NCBI GenBank assembly: GCA_025201345.1
Contig: JAIXMG010000026.1
Location: 1 to 64,000 of the forward strand
Length of the DNA stretch: 64,000 bases
Direction of reading: 5' to 3'
Origin: Thamnidium elegans
Taxonomy: Eukaryota > Mucoromycota > Mucoromycetes > Mucorales > Mucoraceae
Below are positions 22,690-35,001 of the stretch, piece after piece. Positions within the stretch are counted from its first letter, which is position 1. Every line of letters begins with the position of its first letter. Under the pieces are notes generated by a model. The model did not search any database. It had not been told where the DNA came from and saw nothing but the letters and a program-made list of their open reading frames with translations. Both the position numbers and the translations under genes were made by a program.

Positions 22690-23015
22690 TAAATTTTTTA
22701 CCATATGAGACGATTCTGTGACCATAATTTATTAGGTCAGATATGGTAAATATGAGTTAGTATAGTGGTGTATACGGTAACATGAGACCATATTTTATAT
22801 GGGCTCTTATTTCCTATTATCGCCTATATGTTACTATAAGAAATTTGGTAACGTATAGCCTATTATGGTCTATTTGTTACGATATGATATATATGGTATC
22901 AATGTTCTATTATGTCCTCTTTTTTCCCATATATAATTATTGTATTATGGTCAATTTGGTACCATATACGTTATAGGAACTAATATTGTATTATGGTCTC
23001 ATAGTTACTTTCATC
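22690..23015. repeat. Degenerate repeats of a TATTATGGTC...GTTACCATAT motif
   Basis: Variants of TATTATGGTCNATTTGTTAC and of ATGGTAAC/GGTACCAT recur irregularly across the stretch. No ORF is credible. It may be a decayed satellite or the subterminal region of an unidentified element. Confidence 0.45.
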
Positions 23016-24379
23016 ATTTATAATCATTCTTATGGCAAACCAAATAATTATCTCTTTATTTTGTATCAAATTATACATTTACGAAAAAAAAAAAAAAAAA
23101 AAAAAGTTGCACAAACCTTTGTCAATGTAGAGTCAACTATATTAAGTAACAGTTTTAGAAAGAGACAATACAAATATGTAAATACATACCTTCATGTTTG
23201 GGAAAATTTTGAAGCCCCTTTATCCCACCAAAGAAAAAAAACAACCAAAGTTGACTATCTAAAAAGAATAATTTAGGCTAAATGAATGTAATTTAAACAT
23301 TGTAAAACTTTAGCTCTGTACCTTTTTATACATAGTAATATAAATCGCGATTAATGTATCCTTAAAAAAAACGAAACCCGTTAAGCCATTTAACGATTAC
23401 ATAGAACCCCATCAAGAACCAAAGCTAAATATATAAAACGACATTAAGGCTAAGAAAGTAAAAATAAATTATGACATACCTTTTTTTTTTATTCAGCCTA
23501 GCTTGGTTAACGCCCTACATAGATAAAATGAAAATAAAAGAAGGAAGTTGTCAAGTCATTTAGTCATTCCGGTAATCTTTACTATAAAGAATAACAGTTA
23601 AGTTAATAGAGAGTAAAAAAGGAAGAAAAAAGAATATAAAAAAAGAAAAAAAAAAGAAAAAAAAAAGAAAAAAACTGTAACGATGTTATACCTTTCTGAA
23701 ATGAGCGTTGTTTCTTAAAATATAAACTGAAAGAGGCAATGTGGTTGAATGAGCATCTTAAAATAAACTCTTCGCAGTTAACCGAACATAGAGGCAAATA
23801 TTATAAGTGTTGAAATTGTAAAATCTGTTTACTGAAAATGAAAAAAAAGAAAAAGAAAAAAAAAGAGAGAAAAAAAAAAGACTATTTTCCGTAGTTATTA
23901 CGCTAAAAACATAGCCTAACAGAGGAGTTGGCCAATCAAAAGCTCATCTGCTTATTAGGCTTTTCTTCTAGCATGTTTTGCTACTGGAGCAGACTCTACA
24001 GAGAACTCTTCAGTGCCAGCGAGAAAAGAAGTACTAAGGTAAAATAAAATAAAAGTAACATAAATTAGAATAAAAAAGTGTATAAACAATGAAATTAACT
24101 TACAACACATCCTCATTTATAGGACTCCCTACTTCGTTCTCGGAAGACATAGCGGAATCCTCATTTTCCAGCTCCAAAATCTATTTTTTTTTTTTAAAAA
24201 AAATGCTTATGTTGAGAAACGTTTATGTTTCGGATGTTAATAAATATAAAAATAAAATTGAAAATAAAATGTAATTTTTATTTTTTATTTGTGTATTTAT
24301 GGTTTTTGATGAAATGTAATTAAAATAAATAAAAATAGCGTAGCTTGTTTTTATAATTATTTTAATATACATTGAAATC
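23016..24379. other. AT-rich stretch with purine/pyrimidine runs, no gene recognised
   Basis: It contains several A-runs and AAAAG-rich purine tracts (23083-23104 and 23615-23670). The stretch about 24175-24379 is the inverted copy of about 1240-1420. The ORFs present are low-complexity and show no family features. Confidence 0.5.
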
Positions 24380-24646
24380 AAAAAAAAACATTTCAATTAT
24401 AATAATAAAAAAAATTAAAAAGAATACAAAAAAATAAATATTCATGTATCTAAAGCCTTCCTTAAAAGGTTTTCGAGATTCTTTTGGCTAGCTTTTGCTT
24501 ATGAGATGAGTATTTCTCATTCAAAAAACCTGTTACCATTGTTACCTTTATGGTAACAAGTCATTCTTAAATATGATTGGCTATACGTAAAAAAATTGGT
24601 ATAATAGTTACCATAATATTATTTTGAGTACAACGGTTCCGCCATA
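24380..24646. repeat. Dispersed repeat, copy 2 (first copy 11837-12094)
   Basis: Same-orientation copy of 11837-12094, ending at TTCCGCCATA. It has an extra GTTACCTTT-type insertion that breaks the perfect palindrome seen in copy 1. Confidence 0.75.
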
Positions 24647-24889
24647 GTGATGATAGTAAACAGAGGTCAAAATCTCGGTAAATATATATTTACCAACTGT
24701 TGTAGTGTAAATGGAATTTTTTTTTAAAATAATAAATTTACTACAAAAATAAAATAAAATAATCTTACTGCTAGTATACAGCTCGTATGAAAATAACTTG
24801 ACCCAATACAATATAAAAAACTCGACGAGATATATAACTTTAAATGTTCGTGACAATAGAAAATCAGGTTTTTTTTATTCACTAGACTT

Positions 24890-25435
24890 ATATGAACTTT
24901 TTTTTTCTTGAACGGGTTTACTTTCCTTGAGTGGATTAATTTTATCCTTGAGTATCCACTGTTTTCGAACGAGTATCCATTGTTTTTGAGCGAGTATTCA
25001 CTGTTTTCGAGCGAGTATCCACTGGTTTTGAACGAGATCGTTATTTTGAGGGAATATTTGCTCTGTTAACGAATAAATAAAAAAAAAAGAATGGATTTCA
25101 AAAAAAAATCGCTTTATCCATCGTAAACGGAGTAAATATATAAAAACACAGCGGATACTCGCTCAAAAACAGTAAATGGACGCTGATAGATAAACAGTTA
25201 CTTAAAATTCAACGACTGTTCGCCCAAAAAAAGCGAACAAAAAGGCGCTCTATCCGGAATAGACCGCCTTTTTTTAAAATTCAGCTTTATTTTTATTTTT
25301 GTTCGCTTTATCCATCTTAAATTGAGCGGCTAGTCGCTTAGAGGTAAACAGTTACTAAAAAATAAGCTTTTATTCGCTGAGAAGCGACTGTTCGCCTGAT
25401 TTAAAAAAAAATAACGGTTTTATTTAGCGTAGGTG
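24890..25435. mobile_element. Right end of a second CACTA-like element related to Y
   Basis: Read in reverse complement from 25435, the sequence begins CACCTACGCTAAATAAAACC and matches the left end of element Y (from 30390) for about 200 bp. It then continues with many short repeats of GCGAACAG, AACAGTGGATACTCGCTC and similar. Such short repeats near an end are typical of CACTA subterminal regions. It abuts the pol gene of Ty3 element A and has truncated it. The left end was not found. Confidence 0.65.
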
Positions 25436-25787
25436 TTTATCAAGTGTTGCAGAGTCCAGATAATATCCCTAGACCTATCATTAAAAGTCTACAAAACTAT
25501 AGTGTCGACGAACAATCCAAACTATTATCGTCAAGATCAATGGTTTATATACCCAATAATGATGAATTGAAGATCAAATTATTGAAACAACATCACGATT
25601 CGGTCTCTGCAGGTCATTTCGGTAGAGCTAAGACATACGAATTGTTATCCAAGAACTATTGGTGGTCTGGTATGAAGAATTTTGTTAATCGATACGTAGC
25701 CAATTGCCAAACCTGTAATCGCGGTAAAAGTTCACACCAACTACCACTAGGCCACTTAAGACCCCTCCAGATACCAAGTAAACCATG
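25436..25787 (+). pseudogene. Ty3 element A pol fragment, integrase zinc-binding domain
   Basis: The plus-strand frame encodes the H2C2 zinc-binding domain of a Ty3/Gypsy integrase: HHDSVSAGHFGRAKTYELLS, then YWWSGMKNFV and CQTC. It stops at LRPLQIPSKP, where an LTR-type insertion begins. The expected continuation, PWSSISMDFIVSLPDS, resumes at 35304 with a duplicated CCATG. All upstream pol domains are missing because a CACTA-like end cuts the element at 25435. Confidence 0.88.
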
Positions 25788-26213
25788 TGTGGAGAAATAC
25801 TTTGATTTAACACAGAAAAATTAATAAAAACAGGTGAATAAGATTAAATGTCTAATAACGTTTATTTCTTATTTTAATTGTAAAAATCAATCCCCGTAAA
25901 AGGGATTGCTAACTATGATTTCTTATTTATAGTCTTTTGCAATAGTGGTCACACTATTGTGATTGATCTGTAAAAGTACTGAGTATAAAGTATAAGGCTG
26001 TGATTAATAAATAAATATTATTGGAAGATAATATTATATAATAAAAATAATAGAACAAATGATTAAGTAAAAATAGGATATGTTTATTTGGTAAAAAAGA
26101 TAGAGATATTTATATGGTTATGAATGTTATTGTTATTGTTATAGTTATAGAAGTAATCTGTTAAAGGTAATGCTACAGTAGTACTAGAATGGAAATCTAA
26201 AGTGGAACCATGA

Positions 26214-26311
26214 TGTAAGAATATCAGAAAGAGGAATAAAGTAAACTGACTCTTAATAATAATAAAGAATAATAATATATATAAAAACGTGACGAGTTAA
26301 TAACTCTCACA
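26214..26311 (-). repeat. 3' LTR of Ty3 B (98 bp)
   Basis: The minus strand reads TGTGAGAGTTATTAACTCGT at the start and ends in TTCTTACA. It differs from the other LTR (35002-35099) at only about two positions. It contains a TATATA stretch that could be the promoter. Confidence 0.9.
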
Positions 26312-26415
26312 CTGCCCTCTCCATAAGGGAGTTATGCCTAACTAAAATAATAAACTAATATACTAAATAATTGAGAATAATAATCTAGTGTCAAGAGATC
26401 GAAAAGGAACGAGAT

Positions 26416-29400
26416 TTACAGCTTGTAAATATCACGTATATTAGCAGTAGTTGTCTTTCTTGTTTTGTGCTTTCTTTTTCTTTTGTCTTCACTAATATCT
26501 TCGAGTACAAAAGCAGAACCTTCTCTATTGTTGACCTTGACAATTTTCCATGGACCAGAGAACTTTGGCTCAGAAAACTTCCATTGATCCTTCATCTTAA
26601 TTTTTAGGACCCTATCCCCCACGAAAAAAGACTCCTTCGAGAAATGTTTTTTATGAAGTTAAAATATTCAATAATCTACAAAAACAGAAAATAAAAATAA
26701 AATAAATAAAATGTAATGATATAATAAAAAAAAAAATAACCCAGAAACTTTTAATATAAAATATATTTTGTAATAATAGCAGAACAGATATAAGAAATTT
26801 TATTTAAATAATCAACATGAAAACTAAGATAAAAATATTGTTTATTATAAGTACAATTAAATTTATATTGATACTTAATATATTTATAAATTAGAAGATA
26901 ATATATGTTTTTTTAAAAAATGCGGAAATAGAGGTTAATTGTAAAAAAGTAAATATCTTATATCATAGTAACAAAAACATTTCTCTTCACTTTACGATTT
27001 CGATTGAAATACTTCTTTTGTTGAACTTGGCTTTTTTGGATGTTTATATGAATGTTTTCATGTAATAAAGGAATATGATGATTTAGATAGTTTATCCATT
27101 GTTCCGAAGAATACGTTTTAAAACTATCTACTTGTAAATCTTCCAAAGTTGGTAAGCGTGATTTGCGTCCAAACATTGCTTCAAACGGAGAAAATCCAGT
27201 TGATTTTTGTTTTGAAGTATTGATAGCAAAAGTAATAAAACCCAAATACGAATCCCAAAGTTGCGGCTGGTTTTCACAATATAAAGACAAAGCACCTTTA
27301 ATAGTACGATTCATGCGCTCAACCAAACCATCCGATTGAGGATGTTCAACACTCGTTTCATTCTTCCTGATTCCCAATCGCAAACAAATTAATTTCATCG
27401 CCTCAGACACCAAATTTGTTCCATTATCGCTTATAAATTTCTTTGGCACCCCATGTATTAATACTACTTGATACAATAATACATTCGCTACCGAATCGGT
27501 AGCTAAATCAGCTAAAGGTACAGCAATCACCCATTTGGTTAGATATTCCATGAATACTAGTAAATCCCGATTTCCTTTACTTGACACAGGTAGGAAAGCT
27601 ATATCGGCTGCCCATACTTCACAAGGACCACCAACCTCTATGCTAGTTAATTCTTGGAACTTGTGCGTTGGTGCTTTGAACTTTTTACACTCCAAACATT
27701 TCTTAACGTACTCAATTACGTCTACATTCATCATTTTCCTTTGCTTTTGCTATGGTCTTATCTCTACCTTGATGTCCAGCACTCACTACATTATTGTGAA
27801 TTTCAAAGAGAAATTTAGGTCTCCAAGACAGAGGGATTACTACCACAGGTTCTGTATTCTTGATAAAACAAAGCACACCATTAACCATTTGAAATTCTGG
27901 AGATAGCGGTTGGTTTCGTAGTATCTCTTGAATCTTATGATCTTCCTTTTGAGCCGTTACTAAATCTGGTAAAACTTTTTGAACAGCAATATACGCAACA
28001 TTAGATTCAATTTCCAACCTACTCAACCCATCTGCATCTTGATTTTCCACCCCCTTCCGATGAAGAATATTAAAGTCGTAATTCCAAATACCAACGATCC
28101 ATCGAGAAATACGTCCTTTTGGTTCTTTCGTGGATAACAACGATTTTAAAGCAGCATGATCAGTGTAAACCGTTAAACTGGCACCATGGACATAACAATG
28201 CATGTATTTTAGATTCCAAAAAACAGCAAGACAGTCTCGTTCTGTAGTCGAATAATTCTTTTCGGCAGGTGATAAAGTTCGGCTTGCATAAGCAACAGGT
28301 CTTCCTTCTTGAACCAGTACAGCCCCTAAAGCAACGTCACTAGCATCACAATGAAGTGCATAAGAAATATTAGAATCCGGATACGCTAATTCTGGCAACG
28401 AAATCAACACCAATTTCAACTCTTCAAATGCGGCATTGCATTTCCATTCAACGTTTTTCTTTAACAACTGATACAAAGGTGAAGCTAAATTTGCTAAATT
28501 TTTAATAAATTTATGATAAAATGTGCATATACCCAAAAATTTTTGCAATTCATTCACATCAGTAGGTATAGGCCACCGTTTTATGGGCTCCGAACTCCAG
28601 TACCAGAAATAATAAACCCTAAGAATTTGAGATCCTGTTTCAAGAATTGGCATTTCTGCAAACTGATCTTCATATTCCACTTATTTAAAATAGCTAATAC
28701 TTCCTTTAATTGAGCTATACTTTCTTTTCTTATTTTCGCAAAACACAGAATGTTATCCAAATAAACAATTGTGAACGACGATACAGATACCAACATCGAA
28801 TCCATAAATCGACAGAAGGAAGGCGGCGAATTGGTAAGCCCTTGAGCCATCACATTGTATTCATATAAAGCCCCTCTGGTCGCAAAAGCCGTCTTCTCTT
28901 TGTGTTCTTCTAAGATTGGTAGCTGAAAGTACGCAAATTTCAGATCAATCGCATTAAACCATTTAGACCCAGACAGTCTATCGATTAGATCCTCCATTCT
29001 CGGCAATGGATATTTATCCTTAATGGTTACTTTGTTCAGTGCACGAAAATTAGAACAGAATCTAAAGGTCCCATCCGGCTTGGGTACTACAACCGGTTGG
29101 GCACACCAAGGCGACTTGCCAGGTCTTATAATTCCTTTCTTTAATAACTTTGCTAATTCCTGATCAACAACGTCGTTCTCTTTTGGAGACAACCGTCTTC
29201 CTCTAGATACAGTAGGATTGGCATCCCCAGTCTCAATACGATGGACAACAGGTGCAGTGGTCAAAGTTTGTACCTCAGAATTATCAAAGGTTTCGGGTAT
29301 CTCTCTCAGAATAGACTGTACTTCTTCCGGATAATCTGAAAGGATATTAGTAACTTTCATTGAATTAATAGCTTTTGATGTATTATTCACCAACTTAGCT

Positions 29401-30049
29401 AAAACTTCGGGACAGACTTGGTATATCGTCTTTGTTTTTGGATTCATAGAAATGTCATTGTCAATAAACCAATCCATGCCCAAGATAATACGATAATTCT
29501 GTACCGGCACCACACGCAAATAAAACACATTGGTCACAATACCAGGAATACGAACTTCAAACCATGCTTTATAATTCGAAATACCACGAGAGTTATTACC
29601 ATACGTAATAGCCATAGGCGGAGCCTCAATTAAGCGTAGATTTAGAATATTTGCTTCCTCGGCCGTAATTGTTGAAATATCAGCACCAGTATCAATTAAA
29701 CATTCTGACTCTTGATCCTCAACAGCTACAGACAAAACAAAACTATTCCAGCGATTGACATCCCCTCCCCCAAAAAAGGTAGGTACAGCTATCGGTTGAC
29801 TAGCTTGGGAGTTGGTAGTATACCCGCCAATCTGGTAAAATAAATTATTAGTGAAGTTTATATCCTCGCTGTTAATCATAGATGTATTAATACTTTCCGG
29901 GACCGAGTCAGAACTAGGCTCTAATGCAGAAACAACTTGTGAATTATTGTGAAAAGATGTCTTCCCTTTTTTCTTGTTCAATAAAATTTCACTAGCTTGT
30001 TTAAGTGAATGACAATTATTTACAACATGTCCTGTTTTCTTGCATAAAT
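26416..30049 (-). pseudogene. Ty3 B pol: protease, RT, RNase H, integrase
   Basis: Read on the minus strand from 30049: a CCHC knuckle remainder (CKKTGHVVNNC), an aspartic protease (CLIDTGADIST; later RIILGMDWF), and a reverse transcriptase (KPDGTFRFCSNFRALNKVT, YPLPRMEDLID). In the RT the YxDD box reads YLDN, an Asp to Asn change at a catalytic position. A frameshift near 28600 is followed by RNase H (HCDASDVALGAVLV, TDHAALKSLL). A second break near 27720 leads to the integrase core (AADIAF, ISDNGTN, GLVERMNRTIKGAL). The C-terminal domain (VGDRVLKIKMKD) follows the 347-bp MITE and ends at 26416. The frameshifts and the YLDN change make it inactive. Confidence 0.92.
26639..26985. mobile_element. 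347-bp MITE inside Ty3 B pol
   Basis: The ends are the 13-bp inverted repeat GAGAAATGTTTTT at 26639 and its complement ending at 26985, flanked by TTC at 26636-26638 and 26986-26988. It splits the C-terminal part of the Ty3 B integrase frame. It has no ORF. The parent family is unknown; a 3-bp duplication would suit CACTA- or PIF/Harbinger-type transposases. Confidence 0.75.
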
Positions 30050-31149
30050 TGTTGGGACTGAAGTAAATTAGACGATAAATTATCGAGATAAAACTTAGAG
30101 AAATTTATTAATTAAAAATAAACTAAAGAATTCTGCTAAACTAAATAATAATCCCTTTTTATACTTCTTGACAACCGTAATCGGTACCTGATCTTATTGT
30201 TATGATAGGTTCGGGTCAATATCTAGACTCAACCTTCTCACTTTCAAATATATATATTCTACTCTTTCGAATTGACTATAAGTATTCTTTGATCCAATCC
30301 CCTTGATCGGATAACATGTCCTTCCGGTAATCTCCACCTTGTTCTTAATAATGACAGGGTGGTCGAATCGTCCTTATTGGATATGTTATCACCTAGGCTA
30401 AATAAAACCGTTATTTTTTTTTAAATTAGGCGAACAGTCGCTCCTCAGCGAATAAACACTTATTTTTTAGTAACTGTTTACCTCTCAGCGACTAGCCGCT
30501 CAATTTAAGATGGATAAAGCGAACAAAAATAAAAATAAAGCTGACTTTTAAAAAAAAGGTGCTCTATCCGTTCTATTTACTGTATCCGCTGTATCCGCGT
30601 AAATGGATTTTTAAAAAAAATGTGCTATCCGCTCAGAACCAGCGAACTCGTTCAGATGTGGGCGAATCCGCTTTAGAAAGGTATATCCGCTCAAGAGAAG
30701 TAAATGGCAATTTATCTACTCGTTTAGTTCACGAATGAAAAAAAAAAAAAAAAAAACTGATTTAAAAAAAGTAATTTTGTTGAAAAGAAAAAAAACCACT
30801 CGCTGGTAAAAAAAAAGAGAGAAGCGATTATCTATAAGAATAAGTCTAAAAAGGTCTGCTACTGTTAGGTATTTAAATCTATTTATCTTGCCAAGCCTTT
30901 TATGTTGTATTAACAGTGAGATCATTTTATTTATTTATGTAAGCAGTAACTTTATTCGTTGAAGAAAAACTATACATACACTACAGAATTAAGTATATAT
31001 CATCATGTTAAACTTTTTCCGAAGTAGTGGCTGGCCTACTACCACTCAGCCTTCCTTTTTTTTTTTTTTTTTTTTTTTTTTTTGGTTCATTAGTGCAATA
31101 ATGGAAAGGTTAAAAATAAACAAAGTGTTAGAGACAATATAAAAAAAAG

Positions 31150-32575
31150 CATTAAAGCTGCTAAAGTCGATCAAAGATCTTAATGCCGATCATTGTCAAC
31201 GCATTAGTCACGGAACCGAGGCTGTTAATATTACAAAGGACTGTAGTAGTTGTTTTCAAATACTTTTTTTCGATTTTTTTTTTTTTACGTACGAAGGAGT
31301 ATACTTGGAGGGTTTTTTTTTTATATATTATAAAGGTGTTACAGACTAAATGAAAATAGGAATTAAAGCTACGGAAGTTAACCAAAAGGCCTTAATGCTA
31401 ATCTCGATCTACACATTAGTCAAGGGATCAATGTTATTACTACTACAAATGTTAGTAGTAGTGGCTGCTTTCAAATGGTTTATTTCCCCTTTATATAGAG
31501 AATTTTTCAATCCTGGTAAACATTTGAAAAGCTTTTCTTTAGAACTAAAAAAAGGTACATTATTGGTGCGTACCCTTTTTTTTTTTTAAAAAAAAAAAAA
31601 AAGATCTCGGTAAATGCCGTTATGGAACAATGTAAAAACTAGTGGTAAGTACGAGCTTTAAACAGTGTATATATTCGAAAGCATTTTATCAATCTATATA
31701 TGATGACTTTGGGCTGGAAGAAGTTTAAGGGGTAAGTATAGATGTAATGGATGAAGAAGTTGCTAAAGATGATGATTCCGTTGATCAAATGATCCAAGGA
31801 ACGACAAGAAAGATTGTTGCAAAACATAATATGAAAATTAATTCTTTGCAAAGGAGAAGGTAAAAAGACCAAACTTTAAGTAAAAAAACTGTGTTACAAA
31901 CTAAGACAAAAAAAAAACTAAGAGTCTTTTTTTTTCCTTCCCGTTTTCTTTTCTTCCTTTCACTTCTTTTTTTTTTTTCTTCATAATAATAAATGTTTTT
32001 TTAAAAAAATATCTTCGAAGCATTGCTTCCTATTCGTATGTATTATACCATATTAATCTATTAAGCTGTATTGTCCATATATGTATATCATCCTAAATTA
32101 TTTTTAAATAGACAAACGTATACAGTTTTTTCTAGTCATCGGTAACATTTTTTTTTCTTTCTATATTCCCATTCTAATTTTATTCATCCTAGGTTTTTTA
32201 TCTCGTATACAAGCTGTATCTTCCTATAAAGGTAAGCTCTTAATTTGAATAAATATATAATTATAATAAAAAAAACTTCTAGTTTTCTTTATCTTAGGCC
32301 TATGTAAAAGTCGTACCTTTCTCTAGTAATAACAATAATAAAATAAAAATGTATTTACTAACATTTTTTATTTTTTAGTTACATGGCTCAATACCTTGGT
32401 TATCGTAACTACATACGAAAGCTCTCATTTATTATGTCTAATTGCTGGATATTCAATCATCTTCATAATTTATATTAGCTACTATATTCAAAAAGAAGAG
32501 TCTACCGTGACAATTTATATATCCCCATTTATTATTATACCAGTAGCATTCATATTACATATTTATTTATTTTAA
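31150..32575 (+). pseudogene. Membrane-protein gene pieces inside element Y
   Basis: Three pieces look exonic. At 31350-31589 a frame encodes a hydrophobic helix pair start (SMLLLLQMLVVVAAFKWF) followed by a charged segment. At 31737-31859 a frame begins MDEEVAKDDDSVDQMIQG and ends at a GTAAAA donor. At 32379-32575, after a TTTTTTAG acceptor, a frame encodes two hydrophobic spans separated by QKEEST and ends in HIYLF with TAA. A charged coiled segment followed by two membrane spans resembles Lunapark-type ER proteins, but similarity is weak and I do not assign a family. At about 31150-31320 there is a diverged tandem copy of about 31355-31475. Whether the pieces form one functional gene is unknown. 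Confidence 0.4.
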
Positions 32576-32733
32576 AACTTTTATAATAAAACCGTTTCTA
32601 AATCCTAATATTATACGGTCATCGTACTATTTTAAAAAGCATTCTATTTCTAAAAAAAAAAAAAAAAAAAAAAACCCCTTTTAAATGCTCCATCCGCCCT
32701 GTTCGCCCCGTTTACTCCGATTTGCCTCATCCG

Positions 32734-32778
32734 CTTCATCCGCTTCATCCGCTTCATCCGCTTCATCCGCTTCATCCG
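32734..32778. repeat. Five copies of the 9-bp unit CTTCATCCG
   Basis: Perfect tandem array near the right end of element Y, continuing the ATCCGCT-type subterminal motifs. The unit is probably a multiplied transposase-binding motif. It is not coding. Confidence 0.85.
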
Positions 32779-33377
32779 CTTAAAAAAAAATGGTCGCGCG
32801 AATCCATTAACTGTTTACTCAATTTCAGCGGATGAAGCGAACTTTTTCAGCCTAGGTGTATGAGTAGGTTGATGAAACGTTCCTTATATTTTATTTATAT
32901 ATTTCTGACTAGAACTTTTTCCCGTATAATTATATTTTATATAATTAAAGGATTGTCATTACAAGATATAGAGTATTATTACTGTATATTTGTTTTATTA
33001 TTATAAAGGAGATATTTTCTATATGTCCTAGAGTATATTATTTATACTATATTCATATCATTGATGTGAGTTAATGTATTGCTTATAACAATGGGTGTTC
33101 CTTTCTTTTATCCAGAGTAGCTAGTTCTGGATCAAGACCAATGGTATTACAATATCTCTTATCTCGCATTAATGTTATTGGATTAAAATTTTTATATTTT
33201 AAGTCAGAAGTAGGAACCGTTTTCACTAGAAATGTCCGTATTGATTTCGGTGTTTAATAATAGTGTATCGGGATGCATTATTATTGAAATATTAGAAGTT
33301 TTTTATTATTAAGCTTGTTTTTATTCACAATATGATTATTTATATGTTTTATATAAATATCAACCTCAAATACGACA

Positions 33378-34936
33378 TAAATTACAAGTAATAGAATTAG
33401 AAATTTTCTTTTCATATCCTCCGGAGTTTCCTGCATGGTTGTTGTATTTTTTCTTGTTATACTTCTTAAACCTTTGAGCATTTTGTTGTACATCTTCCAT
33501 TGGATCATCAGGAATAGCAACAGACGCCTGAGGTTTCCATGCTCCAATATTGTCCGCTTTATCACCAAATGAATTCTTTTTCCCTCCATTGGAAATAGGC
33601 ATTTGGAAATTACGCTCAAGTTGTAATGCATAATTAATAGCTTGAGCTAATGAAGATGGACGAGATGGACGTACAGCTTCATATACCGACGGATGTACAG
33701 CACGATTAAAATAATGTAACTGCTACTGAGTATTGTTAGGACAAACGTTCATAATCAAATTTCGTAGTCTCGGCCCGAAAGTAACCATACGCTCTGTCCC
33801 TTGTTTTATTTTTTCCAAGGTATGGATTGCGTACGACATCTTATCATCATCACCGCCATATTGTTGCTTAAACGATTCTAATATTTTTTCATACGATCGT
33901 TTTTCCGTTGCATCCAAACCGGCCAACCATAAATCAGCGTCACCGAATAAAGCCATCTGAAATCCTTTGAGTTTCATAGCGTCATTCCATTCATGATAAG
34001 AAGCGACTTTCTCAAAATGAGATAACCATTGGAATGTAGTAGGTGTACCTGAACCATCAAATTGTTTCAAGGGGTATTTATTTTTCGAATAGCCTGAAAC
34101 ATTATTAAGAGCTTCTACACGTCCACTGTTACTATTGATTGCGGGTCCACCTTGTTCAGCCTCAATCAATTGCTGAGCCAATTGTAAACGAGGGTTGGTA
34201 ATATTACCTGACAACAATTGTTCATCCCAATTTCGATCACTGATGACGGATCCTCCTCCTGCATAACAGAAGACGCAACAGATAACGATGAATTTCCACG
34301 CTGCAAATCCACATTGCTAGATTTCAACTGATCTATCTCTTCATGTAATCATCTAATTTCACCACTACGTTTATCAATATCAGTAGTTAGTTTTGCTATT
34401 TCTACTTGGAAGTCTTGAATTCTCTCCAAACTTTCCGCGTATTTAGCACCCGGCAAACGACCTTCTTCAATAGTCTTGCTCTTGTACTTGAGATACTCGT
34501 CATGCGTTTGTTGAAGTTCTTCTACTCTATTAGTAAGCTGTCCAACACGTTGAATCTCTGTATTCAATTGTATCTCCTTTTCACGATTAATCGATATCTG
34601 ATTATCGTAACTCGCTTGCAATGAGTGAACTTCCTTTGAATGATCGATTTCGATTTCACGTAATTTGTCATGAAAATTACTCTGCCAAATCATACTTTCT
34701 TTCATATTCTCCTGTTTCAACCTCTTGATTTCATCCATACATTCATTTCGCATCTGTTGAATTAGACTCTGAGTTCGCAACTCAGATTGATGCATCCATG
34801 AGGCATGTTGGATATTCAACGACTCTATTTCTTGTTGCATTCGCGTTTCCATGTTTTGAATAATATCTTCCGCTGTAGAAGCGTACATACTCCCTCCTGG
34901 CAGATGATTATCAAAATTCCACACGTTATTAGACAT
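33378..34936 (-). pseudogene. Ty3 B gag, degenerate
   Basis: The minus-strand frame starts at 34936 (MSNNVWNFDNHLPGG) with a long coiled-coil region (about residues 20-190; EIESLNIQHAS, IKRLKQENMKES). It continues after an in-frame TGA near 34350 into the retrotransposon gag domain (FDGSGTPTTFQWLSHFEK, DADLWLAGLD). A TAG near 33723 interrupts again, then it reaches a basic region and the first half of a CCHC zinc knuckle (ITCNLC). The second half of the knuckle lies across insertion Z at 30049. Both stops fit single C-to-T changes (CGA to TGA, CAG to TAG). Confidence 0.85.
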
Positions 34937-35001
34937 AAAGTACTACAATCGAAATAGTTATATAGGCAAAAATTAAAATTATATTTAAGCTACTCCATCA
35001 A

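Larger units (their letters stand above)
30390..32858. mobile_element. Element Y: CACTA-like transposon carrying host gene pieces
   Basis: It starts CACCTAGGCTAAATAAAACC at 30390 and ends TTTTTCAGCCTAGGTG at 32858, flanked by TAT at 30387-30389 and 32859-32861. Both end regions are rich in short repeats (GCGAACAGTCGC, ATCCGCT and CTTCATCCG types), a CACTA feature. Its cargo (about 31150-32575) is not a transposase but parts of a small membrane-protein gene, plus a diverged duplicate. This suggests gene capture by a non-autonomous element. The end of a second, related element lies at 24890-25435. Confidence 0.75.
30050..33377. mobile_element. Insertion Z: LTR-type insertion in Ty3 B, itself split by Y
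   Basis: It begins TGTTGGGACTGAAG at 30050, ends CAAATACGACA at 33377, and is flanked by TAAAT at 30045-30049 and 33378-33382. It splits the zinc-knuckle codons of Ty3 B gag/pol: CNLC on one side and CKKTGHVVNNC on the other. Without element Y it is about 860 bp and has no ORF, so it is most likely a solo LTR. The TGTTGGGA start is common in Copia-type LTRs, but the family is not proven. Confidence 0.82.

Noticed and set aside
22986..23276. 96-residue ORF
   Set aside because: It spans an A-run giving poly-Lys and has no family features.
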